A DNA stretch of 64,000 nt from Cupriavidus sp. (GCA_031180665.1 JAPSLP010000023.1:1-64000); one strand, 5' to 3'; shown: positions 47,074 through 56,494, numbered from the stretch's first letter. The notes: generated by a model not told the origin, from the sequence alone. Made by a program: numbers and translations.

Positions 47074-47649
47074 ATGGATATCGAACTGATCAAGGGCAGG
47101 CTGGACTTCCTGCGCGCCGCGGAACGGCTCAAGGACGTGCTGCGCAGCGCGCGCACCTCGACCGGCCGCGAGGAAAGCACGGCCGAGCATAGTTGGCGAC
47201 TGTGCCTGATGGCGATGATCTTCGCAGACCAGCTACCCGAGCTCGATTGGCGCAAGGTGCTCGAACTCTGCATCGTCCACGATCTCGGCGAAGCCATTCA
47301 CGGCGATGTTCCCGCCACCGAGCAAGCGGCCAGCCCTGACAAGAGCGTGCGTGAACGACAGGACCTGCTGATGCTGACCCGCATGCTGGACGCCGCGGCG
47401 CGGGAGACCATCGTGTCGCGATGGGACGAATATGAAGCCGCAGCGTCGCCGGAGGCCAAGGCCGTCAAGGCGCTGGACAAGCTCGAGACGCTGCTGCAAC
47501 ACAACCAGGGCATGAACGCGCCGGACTTCGACTACGGCTTCAATCTCGACTACGGCAAGCGCTACACCAGCTCGCATGCCCTGTTCCACACCATTCGCGA
47601 ACTGATCGACGAGGACACCCGCAGTCGGATGCGGCGACGCGACGACTAG
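47074..47649 (+). CDS. HD-domain hydrolase (YfbR/HDDC2-like)
   Basis: A 191-aa metal-dependent phosphohydrolase resembling 5'-deoxynucleotidases. Metal ligands are visible at H39 (ESTAEHSWR), H69-D70 (CIVHDLGEAIHGD) and Asp near 137 (KALDKLE). The start at 47074 fits the family N-terminus. Probably a nucleotide monophosphatase, but the substrate is not proved by sequence. Its stop overlaps the end of the convergent LysR gene. Confidence 0.87.
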   Translation: MDIELIKGRLDFLRAAERLKDVLRSARTSTGREESTAEHSWRLCLMAMIFADQLPELDWRKVLELCIVHDLGEAIHGDVPATEQAASPDKSVRERQDLLMLTRMLDAAARETIVSRWDEYEAAASPEAKAVKALDKLETLLQHNQGMNAPDFDYGFNLDYGKRYTSSHALFHTIRELIDEDTRSRMRRRDD

Positions 47650-48569
47650 GCAACCGATGTCAGCCAATCGACGATCGCGGCCGCCGGTGTCCCTTCTTGC
47701 ACCGCCGACGGCGATAACAGGCAATAGCGCGAACCGTCCTCGACAAACCCCATCGGCGCGACCAGCATCCCGTTGTCGATATCGTCACGCACCAGCTGCC
47801 ACGGTCCGATTGCAACGCCGAGGCCGGCGACCGCGGCCTGAAGGCTGAAATAGAAGTGTTCGAACGTCTGCTCGCGCGCGCGAGACAGCGTTTGGCCAGC
47901 GAGGCCGGACCACGTCTGCCAGGCCCCCGGCCTGGTTCGCGTATGCAGGCGCGGCGCGGTCGGACGCAAGCGGACTTCGGCCCTGCGCGGCGCGAACCAG
48001 TCGGCGGCCTTGTCAGGCCGGCAGACCGGACCGATGCGCTCGACGAACAGGGGCGTGACATGGACGCTGTCGGGCCAGGCGAAGTCATCGCGGCGGATGG
48101 CCAGATCGATGCCGTGCTCGAATGAGAACGGCCCGCCGCCGGCGACCAGGTGCACATCCAGCTCGGGATGCCGCGCCCTGAAGTCTGGCCAGCGCGGAAT
48201 CAGCCAGCGCATCAGCAAGGTCGGCTCGCACGACAGCACCCATTGCCGCGCCTGGCGGGCGCTGGCCCTCAGTTCGCGCGTGGCTTGCCGCATCAGCCCG
48301 AGCCCGTCATGCACCGCCTGCGCGAGCCGGCGGCCGGCCTCGGTGAGGAAAACGCGGCGGCTGCGCCGTTCGAACAAGGCCACGCCGAGATCGTCCTCCA
48401 GCAGCCGCACCGCCCGGCTGACGGCGCCATGCGTCAGGTGCAGTTCGTCAGCCGCGCGGCTGAAATTCTCCAGCCGCGCCGCCGCCTCGAAGCAGCGCAA
48501 GGCCAGCAGCGAAGGCAGGCGGGCGTCGGCCGACTGTGAGTCGAACTCACCATATTGGTCAGAAAACAT
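47646..48569 (-). CDS. LysR-family regulator (GcvA-like)
   Basis: A 307-aa LTTR: LPSLLALRCFEAAARLENFSRAADELHLTHGAVSR-type helix-turn-helix at about 20-65 with the GcvA/AmpR-like subgroup pattern, then the effector domain. The ATG at 48569 has AGAGAG upstream. Divergent from a LysE-type exporter; an inverted repeat AAGATGG-N12-CCATCTT in the gap is a candidate operator. Confidence 0.9.
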   Translation of the reverse strand: MFSDQYGEFDSQSADARLPSLLALRCFEAAARLENFSRAADELHLTHGAVSRAVRLLEDDLGVALFERRSRRVFLTEAGRRLAQAVHDGLGLMRQATRELRASARQARQWVLSCEPTLLMRWLIPRWPDFRARHPELDVHLVAGGGPFSFEHGIDLAIRRDDFAWPDSVHVTPLFVERIGPVCRPDKAADWFAPRRAEVRLRPTAPRLHTRTRPGAWQTWSGLAGQTLSRAREQTFEHFYFSLQAAVAGLGVAIGPWQLVRDDIDNGMLVAPMGFVEDGSRYCLLSPSAVQEGTPAAAIVDWLTSVA

Positions 48570-48596
48570 CGTTTCTCTCTTGTCATCGGCATGCAT

Positions 48597-48622
48597 AAGA
48601 TGGCGCACTGCAACCCCATCTT
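48597..48622. promoter_or_regulatory. LysR operator candidate before the LysE-type gene
   Basis: AAGATGG and CCATCTT are perfect 7-bp arms 12 bp apart in the 77-bp LysR/LysE gap, 25 nt before the exporter start codon. Confidence 0.5.
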
Positions 48623-48646
48623 CAGCATCACGCGACAGAGTAACCC

Positions 48647-49264
48647 ATGACCGAACTGCTAGCCGTGATCACCATCACCGTTCTCGCCGTGATCAGCCCG
48701 GGACCGGACTTTGCCATCGTCACGCGCAACAGCCTGGTGCTGTCGCGCGGCGCCGGCGTACTGACGGCACTGGGCATCGGGCTTGGCGTGCTGATTCATG
48801 TCAGCTACACCATCCTTGGCGTCGGTGTGCTGATCCAGCAGTCGCTGTGGCTGTTCCAGGCGGCCAAGCTGATTGCCGCCCTCTATCTGATCTACCTCGG
48901 TATCGGCATGCTGCGAGCCAGGCCAGGCGGCCCGCTATCCGAGCAGGAAAGCCCTGCGCTGTCGAAGCTCGCCGCGTTGCGCACCGGATTCCTGACCAAT
49001 GTGCTGAACCCCAAGACCACCATCTTTATCGTCAGCCTGTTCATGCAGGTGGTACGACCCGACACGCCGCTGGCAACCCAGATCGGCTACGGCGTCTTTA
49101 TCTCGCTCGCGCATATCGGCTGGTTCAGCCTGGTCGCGGTATGCCTGTCTACTGGCGTCGTACGCGAACGGCTGCTATCCGTGCGGCACTGGATCGATCG
49201 GGTTTTCGGCGGGCTGCTGGTCTCGTTTGGCGTGCTGCTGGCGGTGGCGCGTGGCGCGCGCTGA
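48647..49264 (+). CDS. LysE/RhtB-family exporter
   Basis: A 205-aa inner-membrane amino-acid exporter with six predicted helices. The family signature is VISPGPDFAIVTRNSL after helix 1 and FLTNVLNPKTTIFIVSLFMQ in the middle. Likely exports a neutral or basic amino acid or homoserine lactone-type molecule. Divergent regulation by the LysR protein is probable. Confidence 0.92.
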   Translation: MTELLAVITITVLAVISPGPDFAIVTRNSLVLSRGAGVLTALGIGLGVLIHVSYTILGVGVLIQQSLWLFQAAKLIAALYLIYLGIGMLRARPGGPLSEQESPALSKLAALRTGFLTNVLNPKTTIFIVSLFMQVVRPDTPLATQIGYGVFISLAHIGWFSLVAVCLSTGVVRERLLSVRHWIDRVFGGLLVSFGVLLAVARGAR

Positions 49265-49309
49265 CGCGCGACACCGCGCCGGGCGACTCACGTCAATGAC
49301 TCCCGGATA

Positions 49310-49579
49310 CTATTCACCGAACTCCTTCTGCACGCGCGGCGCCTGCGGGCACTGCCGATCCAGCGACTCGCGGTACTTGACGCAACCGCGCAGGAACTGC
49401 GGCCAATCCGGCACCGCTGGGGTGTGCGTGGCCGCGTCGGGCAACAAGGCCCACAGGTCCGGGTGATGCCAGCACAAATCGTGTCCCGAGGCATCCCGAT
49501 GGCGGCGGATACCGGCTCGCAAACGCTTCACTTCTTCGACCAGTTGGTCGCGGCTCATCGCATCGATGTCGTCGTCCAT
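49310..49579 (-). CDS. Conserved hypothetical protein, 89 aa
   Basis: A short protein with a coiled-coil-like start (MSRDQLVEEVKRLRAGIRRHRD) and then CWHHPDLWALLP and WPQFLRGCVKYRESLD. The Trp/His-rich middle is the recognisable part of a small conserved family in Burkholderiales and Pseudomonas; no function is known. An ATG eight codons further in is also possible as start. It lies downstream of and convergent with the LysE-type gene. Confidence 0.75.
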   Translation of the reverse strand: MDDDIDAMSRDQLVEEVKRLRAGIRRHRDASGHDLCWHHPDLWALLPDAATHTPAVPDWPQFLRGCVKYRESLDRQCPQAPRVQKEFGE

Positions 49580-49662
49580 GGCGTACTCCTGCGTGTTGGT
49601 TCGGTCCGCGGAGAAGACGCCACCTGCGCTTCACGCTTGGCGTCATCTCCGAGCCCTTCAGC

Positions 49663-50916
49663 TTAGGCCGGCTGCACGCAGGCCGCCGAACCCTTTGGCA
49701 TATGGCGCAGCGTCAGCGCCCAGAACGCCAGCGCCGCAGCACTGATCGCAGCGCCGAGCGCGCAAACCGCCTGCCATCCGGCCGCCGCATAGACCCATGT
49801 CGAGGCAATGGCACCGAGCCCGCTGCCCACCGCATAGAACAGCATGTAGCAACCAACGAGCCGGCTGTGCGCATCGCGCTGCGCCGCAAAAATCATGCTC
49901 TGGTTGGCGACATGAATGGCCTGCCCGCCGAGGTCCAGCGCGACGATGCCGATCACCAGCCACCACAGGCCGTGCGAATCGAACCACCACAGCGGCAGCC
50001 ACGAGGCCAGCAGCACCAGCAGCGCCCCGCCGGTGGCCTGCTGCCCCAGGCCCCGGTCGGCGAGCCGACCGGCACGCGCCGCCGCCAAGGCGCCCACCAC
50101 GCCAACCAGCCCGAACGCCCCGATTGCCGTGTGCGAGAACGCATAGGGCGGCGCGCTCAACGGCAATACCAGCCCGCTCCAGAACACGCTGAACGCCGCG
50201 AACATCAGCATCGCGATCGTGCCGCGGATCTGCAGCACGCGTTCTCGCCCCAGCAATGTCAGCATCGACAGGATCAGCCGTGGATAACTCAGCCGTGAAA
50301 TCGCAGCGATCTGCGCCGGCAGACGACGCCACAGGACGAGCGACAGCACCAGCATCGCCAGCGCCGAGAACAGATACACGCCGCGCCAGCCGGCCACATC
50401 GGCGATCAGACCAGCCAGCACGCGCGCCAGCAACAGGCCGATGACCACGCCGCCCTGCGCCGCGCCGACCACCCTTCCCCGCTCGGACGGCGCACCGGCG
50501 GTGGCCGCATAGGCGATCAATCCTTGCGTCATCGCGGTACCCAACAGCCCGACCGCGAGCATGCCGACCAGCAGGGCCGGTGCCGATCGGGCGGCGGCCA
50601 CGGCGACCAGCGCGCCGACCAACGCCGCGGCTTGCCACAGCATCAAGCGCCGCCGGTCCATGCGGTCGCCCAACGGCACCAGCAGCAGCAAGGCCAGCGC
50701 ACAGCCGATCTGCGTGGCGGTGATCACGCCGCCTACCGCGGCATGGTCGAGCGCGAACTCCGCGCCCAGCGCGTCGAGCAAGGGCTGCGCATAGTAGACG
50801 TTCGCCACGCTGAGGCCGCAGGCGCAGGCGAACAGCGCGACCAATGCGCTGGGCATCGGACGCGTGGACGGCGTTTGGTGCTTGGGTACAGGCTCTGTCG
50901 GTGGTTCGCCCGGCAT
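49663..50916 (-). CDS. MFS transporter, 12 helices (YnfM/Bcr-like)
   Basis: A 417-aa membrane protein: after a Pro-rich 20-residue tail it opens with ALFACACGLSVANVYYAQPLLDAL, typical of the YnfM/inner-membrane MFS subgroup. Motif A is GDRMDRRRLMLW. Divergent from an HxlR regulator with an excellent operator dyad, so it is probably induced by the compound it exports. Confidence 0.9.
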   Translation of the reverse strand: MPGEPPTEPVPKHQTPSTRPMPSALVALFACACGLSVANVYYAQPLLDALGAEFALDHAAVGGVITATQIGCALALLLLVPLGDRMDRRRLMLWQAAALVGALVAVAAARSAPALLVGMLAVGLLGTAMTQGLIAYAATAGAPSERGRVVGAAQGGVVIGLLLARVLAGLIADVAGWRGVYLFSALAMLVLSLVLWRRLPAQIAAISRLSYPRLILSMLTLLGRERVLQIRGTIAMLMFAAFSVFWSGLVLPLSAPPYAFSHTAIGAFGLVGVVGALAAARAGRLADRGLGQQATGGALLVLLASWLPLWWFDSHGLWWLVIGIVALDLGGQAIHVANQSMIFAAQRDAHSRLVGCYMLFYAVGSGLGAIASTWVYAAAGWQAVCALGAAISAAALAFWALTLRHMPKGSAACVQPA

Positions 50917-50960
50917 GGTTTCTCCTCTCGTCGCGTTGACATCAAAAGTAGTCTCAAATC

Positions 50961-50997
50961 AAGACCGGTTGGATTGTAGGCAAACTGGTCTTAAAAT
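50961..50997 (+). promoter_or_regulatory. HxlR operator and promoter
   Basis: AAGACCGGTT (50961-50970) and AACTGGTCTT (50983-50992) pair at 9 of 10 positions with 12 bp between. They overlap a promoter with -35 TTGGAT (50969-50974), a 17-bp spacer and -10 TAAAAT (50992-50997) reading towards the hxlR-type gene. Confidence 0.65.
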
Positions 50998-51057
50998 GAA
51001 ACCACTACGACAAAACCACGTCAGGCTCAGGCCTTTACCCTTCCTGAAGGAGCGTTG

Positions 51058-51504
51058 ATGGCAAAACGTCGCGACAACGAGGCGGAAACCTGTCCGGTTG
51101 CCCGCTCGCTCGATCTGATCGGCGATCGCTGGTGCCTGCTGATCGTGCGGGATGCGTTCGATGGCGTGCGCCGCTTCAGCGAATTCCAGCGGCGCCTGGG
51201 CGTGGCGCGCAGCATCCTCGCCGACCGCCTGCGGCTGCTGGTCGAAGCGGGCATCTTCGAGATCAGCCCGGCATCGGACGGCACGTCGTACCAGGAATAT
51301 GTGCTGACGCCTAAAGGCGAGCGGCTATTTCCGGTGATCGTGGCGTTGCGCCAATGGGGGGAACAGCATCTGTTCGAATCGCGGGACGCGCATTCGGTGC
51401 TGGTGGACAAGGGGACCGGGAAACCGCTCACGGTGATGGAGCCCCGCTCCGCGGATGGCAAGGTGGTGCGGCCATCGGACACCACGGTGAAGCTGCCGCG
51501 ATAG
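51058..51504 (+). CDS. HxlR-family regulator
   Basis: A 148-aa winged-helix protein with the HxlR pattern CPVARSLDLIGDRWCLLIVRDAF, FSEFQRRLGVARSILADRLRLL and YVLTPKGERLFPVI. The conserved Cys near residue 13 is present, as in redox- or aldehyde-sensing members. The ATG at 51058 is preceded by AAGGAG. It presumably regulates itself and the divergent MFS gene. Confidence 0.93.
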   Translation: MAKRRDNEAETCPVARSLDLIGDRWCLLIVRDAFDGVRRFSEFQRRLGVARSILADRLRLLVEAGIFEISPASDGTSYQEYVLTPKGERLFPVIVALRQWGEQHLFESRDAHSVLVDKGTGKPLTVMEPRSADGKVVRPSDTTVKLPR

Positions 51505-51524
51505 CCCGTTCCCTGCGCATCAAC

Positions 51525-52732
51525 TCACCGATGCGGGAAAGCCCGCTCCCTGGCCATCCACGTCATCGCCAGTGCGGCGGCGAGCAGCACCAGCAAGGCG
51601 GCGGAGAAAGCGCCGGTGCCAAACCGGTCGAGCAGCACGCCACCGATGAGACCGCCGCCCGCGATCGCTACGTTCCACGCGGTCACGAGCATGGACTGCG
51701 CCACGTTCACCGCGTCTTCGGCCGTCTTGCCAGTGCGGTCTGGAAGAGCGTCGCGGCGCCGCCGAATGCGAGTCCCCAGACACCGACCGCTGCATACACC
51801 AAGAGCGGCACCTGTCCGGCCGCGCCAAGCACCGCTGCCGCCAGACCGAACAGCAGCGTGCTGGCAAGCGTCAGCGTGCGCAGATGACGGTCGATCAGAA
51901 CACCCACGATCCAGATGCCGATCAGCGACGCGATGCCGAACACAAGCAGCACGCGACTGGTGCTCGCCGCCATGCCGGCCGCCGCGAGAAATGGCGCGAT
52001 ATAGGTGTAGAGGATGTTGTGCGCCAGCACGAACGCCAGCACCACGAACAACACGGCACCGACGCCCGGCGTGGCGATCACCCGTGCCAGGGGCAATCGC
52101 TGGCCGCTGGCCTGCCCAGCGAAGTCGGGGACCTTGATCCGCACCCAGATCATCAGGATCACGGCCGACAGGCTCATGATGCCGAAGCAGACGCGCCATC
52201 CCACCAGCGTGCCAAGAAAGGTGCCAGCCGGGACGCCGAGCGACAGCGCCAATGGCGTACCGACCATGGCGACCGCAATGGCGCGTCCCTTCTGGGACTC
52301 TGGCACCATGCGCGCCGCATGGCCCGCCAACAGGGCCCATAGCAGCCCCGCCGACACGCCCGCCACGAAGCGGGCCACCATCGTCAAGGCATAGCTGGCC
52401 GAGAACGTCGTGACCGTATTGGCGATCGCGAAGCCGGCAATGGCGGACAGCAACAGCGGCCGGCGCCGTACCCCTTGCGTGGCGGCAGTCAGCGGTATCG
52501 CGGCGACCAGAGACCCCACCGCATAAACAGTGACGAGTTGCCCCACCATGGCTTCGGACACCGCGAGGCTCCCGGCCATTTGCGGCAACAGGCCGGCGGG
52601 CAGCGCCTCGGTCAGAATGGTGATGAACGCCGCCATCGCAAGCGCCAACAGTGCGCCCAGCGGCAATCTCTCGCTGGCAGGCGCCGGGACAGCGTCCAGT
52701 TCGGACGAAAGGCCTTCGCTATGCGCGCTCAT
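51525..52732 (-). pseudogene. MFS efflux transporter gene with a frameshift
   Basis: An AraJ/Bcr-type MFS gene that starts at 52732 with an ATGA overlap with the beta-lactamase-like gene. Its frame runs to FQTALARRPKTR and hits a stop at 51707. The expected continuation (TAEDAVNVAQSMLVTAWNVAI and the last helices, ending MARERAFPHR) is in another frame down to 51525. Inserting one base near 51724-51730 restores a normal protein of about 400 aa. It is either a recent pseudogene or a sequencing error; as written, the last two helices are lost. Confidence 0.8.
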
Positions 52733-53922
52733 ACCGACTCCAGCGCGCCATAGACTGCGTCTCGCAGATCGTTGACGAATCGGCCCATCATGCCCTCGTA
52801 CAGCGTATTGGTCAGCGCCACCACGCTGAGCCGCTTCACCGGATCGACAAACCATGCGTGACCATAGGCGCCTCCCCAGCGCCAGGTTCCTAGCGATTCC
52901 GGCGATCCCGCGAGCGCCGGATCGCGCAAGACCGAGAAGCCGAGCCCGAAGCCGAACCCCGGCGCGCCGGGCAATCCAATTCCGCCTGTCTGGTCCCGAG
53001 CCATTTCCGCGACCAGCTCGGCCGGCAATAACCCGCCGCTCCGCTGACGCAACGCCTCGAGCAAGCGCATCACGTCTTCCGCGGTGCCCGCCATGCCGGC
53101 ACCGCCCGACGGAAAGGCCCGCGGGTCGAAGATGCGCGCCGGGTTGTAGCGGATCCCGACCGTACCGTCGAACACCGGCACGATCTCGCCTTCGCGCAGG
53201 CGATGCGGCCGTGGGCAGTCGTTGACATAGGCAGTGGCTACCCGCCGCGCATCGCGGACGACGAAGTCGGTATCGACCATGTCGAGCGGCCCCGTCACGA
53301 GCTGACGCACCGCCTCGCCAAGCCCGGCGCCATGGACTCGCTCGATGACGGCGCCGAGCACGTCGGTGGCCACCGAATAGCCCCAGCCCGTGCCGGGTTC
53401 GTACAGCAGCGGCACGCTGGCGATGCGCCGCAGGTTCTGGTCCAGATCGATGCCGGCCTGATCCATGCCATCCGATACGCCAGCCCGCGCATACGGCCCA
53501 TCGCCATCCGCCTCGAGGAAGCGGTAGCCCAGGCCCGCGGTGTGGCTCAACAACTGGCGGATCGTGATCGGCGGCACGCGTCCATCGGCCAGGCGCGGCC
53601 GGAAATGCGGAAGCCAGCGATCGACGCTTTCGTCGAGGCCGATTTTCCCCCGTGCGACCAGCACGAGCGCCGCCGCCGAAACAATGGGCTTGCTGACCGA
53701 TGCCAGCCGAAACACCGTATCGACGGCCATCGGCCGCCGGCTTTCACGGTCGGCGAAGCCCGCCGCGCGGCGGTACACGAGTTCGCCATCCCGCGCGACC
53801 AGTACGACGCTGCCGACCAGCCGGCGCCCGTCCAGCGCCTGCCGGACAACCCCATCGATGTTTTCGGAAAGGCAGGCGGGGCAAACGCCCGTACGCACCG
53901 CGGAAATGGAAGCGAACCGCAT
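52729..53922 (-). CDS. Beta-lactamase-family serine hydrolase
   Basis: A 397-aa protein of the class C beta-lactamase/esterase EstB group. The nucleophile motif S75-V-S-K78 is in FRLASVSKPI; the second motif is Y-S-V near 182 (GWGYSVATD); the third is HAW near the C-terminus in GGAYGHAWFVD. There is no clear signal peptide (MRFASISAVRTGVCP), which favours a cytoplasmic esterase over a beta-lactamase. Start at 53922, after AAGGAG. Overlaps the MFS gene by ATGA and is divergent from a LysR gene. Confidence 0.87.
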   Translation of the reverse strand: MRFASISAVRTGVCPACLSENIDGVVRQALDGRRLVGSVVLVARDGELVYRRAAGFADRESRRPMAVDTVFRLASVSKPIVSAAALVLVARGKIGLDESVDRWLPHFRPRLADGRVPPITIRQLLSHTAGLGYRFLEADGDGPYARAGVSDGMDQAGIDLDQNLRRIASVPLLYEPGTGWGYSVATDVLGAVIERVHGAGLGEAVRQLVTGPLDMVDTDFVVRDARRVATAYVNDCPRPHRLREGEIVPVFDGTVGIRYNPARIFDPRAFPSGGAGMAGTAEDVMRLLEALRQRSGGLLPAELVAEMARDQTGGIGLPGAPGFGFGLGFSVLRDPALAGSPESLGTWRWGGAYGHAWFVDPVKRLSVVALTNTLYEGMMGRFVNDLRDAVYGALESV

Positions 53923-54002
53923 GGAAATACTCCTTCGTGGAATCACGCCGTCACGATAGAGAGCCTTCCATTGAAGAAAAAGTAGGGTAGATTTCCGGTT
54001 TA

Positions 54003-54022
54003 TGCGGACAGAAATGTCCGCA
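54003..54022. promoter_or_regulatory. LysR operator palindrome
   Basis: TGCGGACA-GAAA-TGTCCGCA is a perfect 8-bp dyad in the 144-bp gap between the hydrolase-MFS operon and the LysR gene, 45 nt before the LysR start. Confidence 0.6.
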
Positions 54023-54066
54023 ATCGAAATGGCGACGGAGATGGATATGAGGATGGAGGTCGCGTC

Positions 54067-55020
54067 ATGGACAGCCTGAACGGTTTCATGGTGTTCGTGC
54101 AGGTGGCCGAAACACGCAGCTTTGTCGCGGCCGGACGGGCGCTCGGCGTGTCGGCTTCGGCCATCGGCAAGAGCATCGCTCGACTCGAAGAACGGCTCGG
54201 CGTACGGCTGTTCCACCGCAGCACCCGCAGCATCACGCTGACCGCCGAGGGCGCGCTGTTCCTCGAGCGCAGCCGGCGCGTCCTCGCCGAGATCGAGGCG
54301 GCGGAGCTGGAGTTGTCGCAGGCAACGAAGGCGCCCCGAGGCCGCCTGCGCGTCAGCCTTCCGCTGGTCAGTTCGCTGCTGCTGCCCGTGCTTGCCGACT
54401 TCATGCGCGAGTATCCCGAGATCGAGCTCGATCTGGATTTCACCGACCGGATGGTGGATGTCATCGAAGAAGGCTTCGACGCCGTGGTCAGAACCGGCGA
54501 GCCCACCGACTCGCGACTCTCCGCCCGCAAGCTAGGCAGTTTTCACGGCATGCTGGTCGCCTCGCCCGATTACCTGGCGCGACGCGGCACACCGAAATTA
54601 CCCGCCGATCTGCAGAACCATGCCTGCCTGCACTATCGCTTTCCGAACAGCGGCAAGCTCGAAGCGTGGCCGTTGCGCCGTGCCTCCGGCGAACCGGAAT
54701 GGCAGCTGCCGACGTCGATGATCTGCAACAACATCGAGACGCGCGTTTGCTTTGCGCTGCAGGGTCTGGGCATTGCGTTCGTGCCCGACTTTGCGGTCAG
54801 AGAGCTGGTGGCAAATGGTCAGCTGCGGCGCGTGCTGGACAACTACCTGGACTGGGCAAATACGTTCTACGTACTATGGCCGGCCAGCAAGCATCCGTCT
54901 CCCAAGGTGCGGGCATTCGTCGATTGTCTTTGTGCGCGCGTGTTTTCGCTTTCGTCGTCGGAAATCACGTCCGCGACGAAGCGCCAGCGGCCGGCGCCGC
55001 GACGGCGGCGCGCGGCGTAG
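54067..55020 (+). CDS. LysR-family regulator (CrgA-like)
   Basis: A 317-aa LTTR with helix-turn-helix at about 5-60 (FVQVAETRSFVAAGRALGVSASAIGKSIARLE) and the effector domain of the AaeR/CrgA group (FMREYPEIELDLDFTDR). The C-terminal tail is Arg/Ala-rich (RQRPAPRRRRAA). Divergent from the hydrolase-MFS operon with a perfect palindrome in between; probable regulator of that operon. Confidence 0.92.
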   Translation: MDSLNGFMVFVQVAETRSFVAAGRALGVSASAIGKSIARLEERLGVRLFHRSTRSITLTAEGALFLERSRRVLAEIEAAELELSQATKAPRGRLRVSLPLVSSLLLPVLADFMREYPEIELDLDFTDRMVDVIEEGFDAVVRTGEPTDSRLSARKLGSFHGMLVASPDYLARRGTPKLPADLQNHACLHYRFPNSGKLEAWPLRRASGEPEWQLPTSMICNNIETRVCFALQGLGIAFVPDFAVRELVANGQLRRVLDNYLDWANTFYVLWPASKHPSPKVRAFVDCLCARVFSLSSSEITSATKRQRPAPRRRRAA

Positions 55021-55053
55021 TGACGCGGTTGCGCGGTTGCGCGGCCACGCCTC

Positions 55054-55374
55054 CTATTGGATTTTCAGTTTGGCGATCTTGTCGCCTCGGATGGCGAAAA
55101 GAAATTCAAGCGTGGCCGGGCTATTGGGAAACTGCCCGCTGACCCTGGCACGGACACACACCGCGTTCTCGCTGTCGCTTGCCCCGATCGGCTCCGCGAC
55201 ATGGTGATAGGTTTCCTTGACGCGCAACCACCAGGCGCGTATCGCCGCGCTTCCCTGATGCCGCGCACCCTCGTCCTCCACCACCGCATCGGTATGGAAA
55301 TGCTGTACCACGGCATCGACATCGTTGCCCCTGTCGGCCTCGAAATACGCGTTCACAACGGTCGGAAGATTCAT
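55054..55374 (-). CDS. SnoaL/NTF2-like protein
   Basis: A 106-aa single-domain NTF2-fold protein with [27 protein letters not shown] at the start and a C-terminal strand [15 protein letters not shown]. Members are small-molecule-binding enzymes or unknowns. The start at 55374 is preceded by GGAGCAG. Divergent from the LysR gene at 55486, which may control it. Confidence 0.85.
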   Translation of the reverse strand: MNLPTVVNAYFEADRGNDVDAVVQHFHTDAVVEDEGARHQGSAAIRAWWLRVKETYHHVAEPIGASDSENAVCVRARVSGQFPNSPATLEFLFAIRGDKIAKLKIQ

Positions 55375-55485
55375 CGTTCTGCTCCTGTTCGGCGTGCATC
55401 GCAAGATTGCCGCGCCAGTGTAGGGCTTGACCATTGTGCCGATAAAGAAGATAAAGCCGGATGCCATGATGAATAAAACGGGACA

Positions 55486-56397
55486 ATGGAAAGAACCACC
55501 CTGTACGACCTCGAGGCCGTGATCGCGATCGCCCGACGCGGAACCTTCCGCGCCGCCGCGGTGGATCTGGGCATGTCGAGCACGGCGCTGAGCCATGCCA
55601 TCGGCAAGTTGGAGGCGAACCTCGGTGTGCGACTGTTCCATCGGACGACGCGCAGCGTGTCGCTGACCGATGCCGGACGACTCTTCCTCGAGCACGTCGG
55701 TCCCGCGCTCGACGACGTGCATGGCGCTTTGGAGACAGTGCGCTCGCAACGCGAGACCCCTTCCGGTACGCTGCGGATCAATGCCGCCGCGTTTGCTGCG
55801 CGAGAGATTCTCTCCCCCCTCGTGCTGGAATTCCTTCGTCGCTATCCGGAGATGAACGTCGACCTCGTGACCGAGGGACGGCTGGTGGATATCGTTGCCG
55901 AGGGCTTCGATTTAGGCGTACGCGTCGCCGACCTCGTCCCCAGCGGCATGATCTCCTTATCGCTCGGCCGGCCCCAGCGCTATGCCGTGGTGGGTTCGCC
56001 GAAGTACTTCGAAAAACGTCGAAAGCCGCGCGTTCCCCCTGACCTTCTGCAGCACCGATGCGTGCGTGCCCGCCTGCCCGATGGCAGGCTGTATCGGTGG
56101 CGATTCGAGAAGGCCGGCGAGGCGGTGCAGATCGACGTCCGCGGCCCGATCACGCTCGACGAAGCCAGCCTCGCGCGCGCCGCGGTGCTCGACAGCATCG
56201 GTCTTGGCTATTTCATGGAGCAGGACGTGCTGGCAGATATCAAGGCGGGACGCCTGGTTCGGGTGCTGGCTGATTGGACGCCGGCTTTACCGGGGCTTTG
56301 CCTTTATTACCCGGGGCGGCGGAATCATTCTGCGGGGATGAAGGCGTTTCTTGCGTTGGCGCGGGAGGTGGCGGAGCGGGCCACAGGCAGTAAATAG
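55486..56397 (+). CDS. LysR-family regulator
   Basis: A 303-aa LTTR. Helix-turn-helix: [27 protein letters not shown] at about 17-43; effector domain with [31 protein letters not shown]. Likely promoter TTGACC-N17-GATAAA just upstream (about 55429-55457). Divergent from the SnoaL-like gene. A bidirectional terminator follows. Confidence 0.91.
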   Translation: MERTTLYDLEAVIAIARRGTFRAAAVDLGMSSTALSHAIGKLEANLGVRLFHRTTRSVSLTDAGRLFLEHVGPALDDVHGALETVRSQRETPSGTLRINAAAFAAREILSPLVLEFLRRYPEMNVDLVTEGRLVDIVAEGFDLGVRVADLVPSGMISLSLGRPQRYAVVGSPKYFEKRRKPRVPPDLLQHRCVRARLPDGRLYRWRFEKAGEAVQIDVRGPITLDEASLARAAVLDSIGLGYFMEQDVLADIKAGRLVRVLADWTPALPGLCLYYPGRRNHSAGMKAFLALAREVAERATGSK

Positions 56398-56423
56398 AAG
56401 CGGCAACCGGGATCGACCAAAGA

Positions 56424-56451
56424 AAAAGCCCGCGATTTCTCGCGGGCTTTT
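56424..56451. terminator. Bidirectional terminator between LysR and guaA
   Basis: AAAAGCCCGCGA and TCGCGGGCTTTT form a 12-bp stem with loop TTTC, with A-run on one side and T-run on the other. It serves both converging genes. Confidence 0.93.
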
Positions 56452-56494
56452 CATGGACATTGCGGTAGCCAGTGGCGGGCCGCAGAACGTCAAC

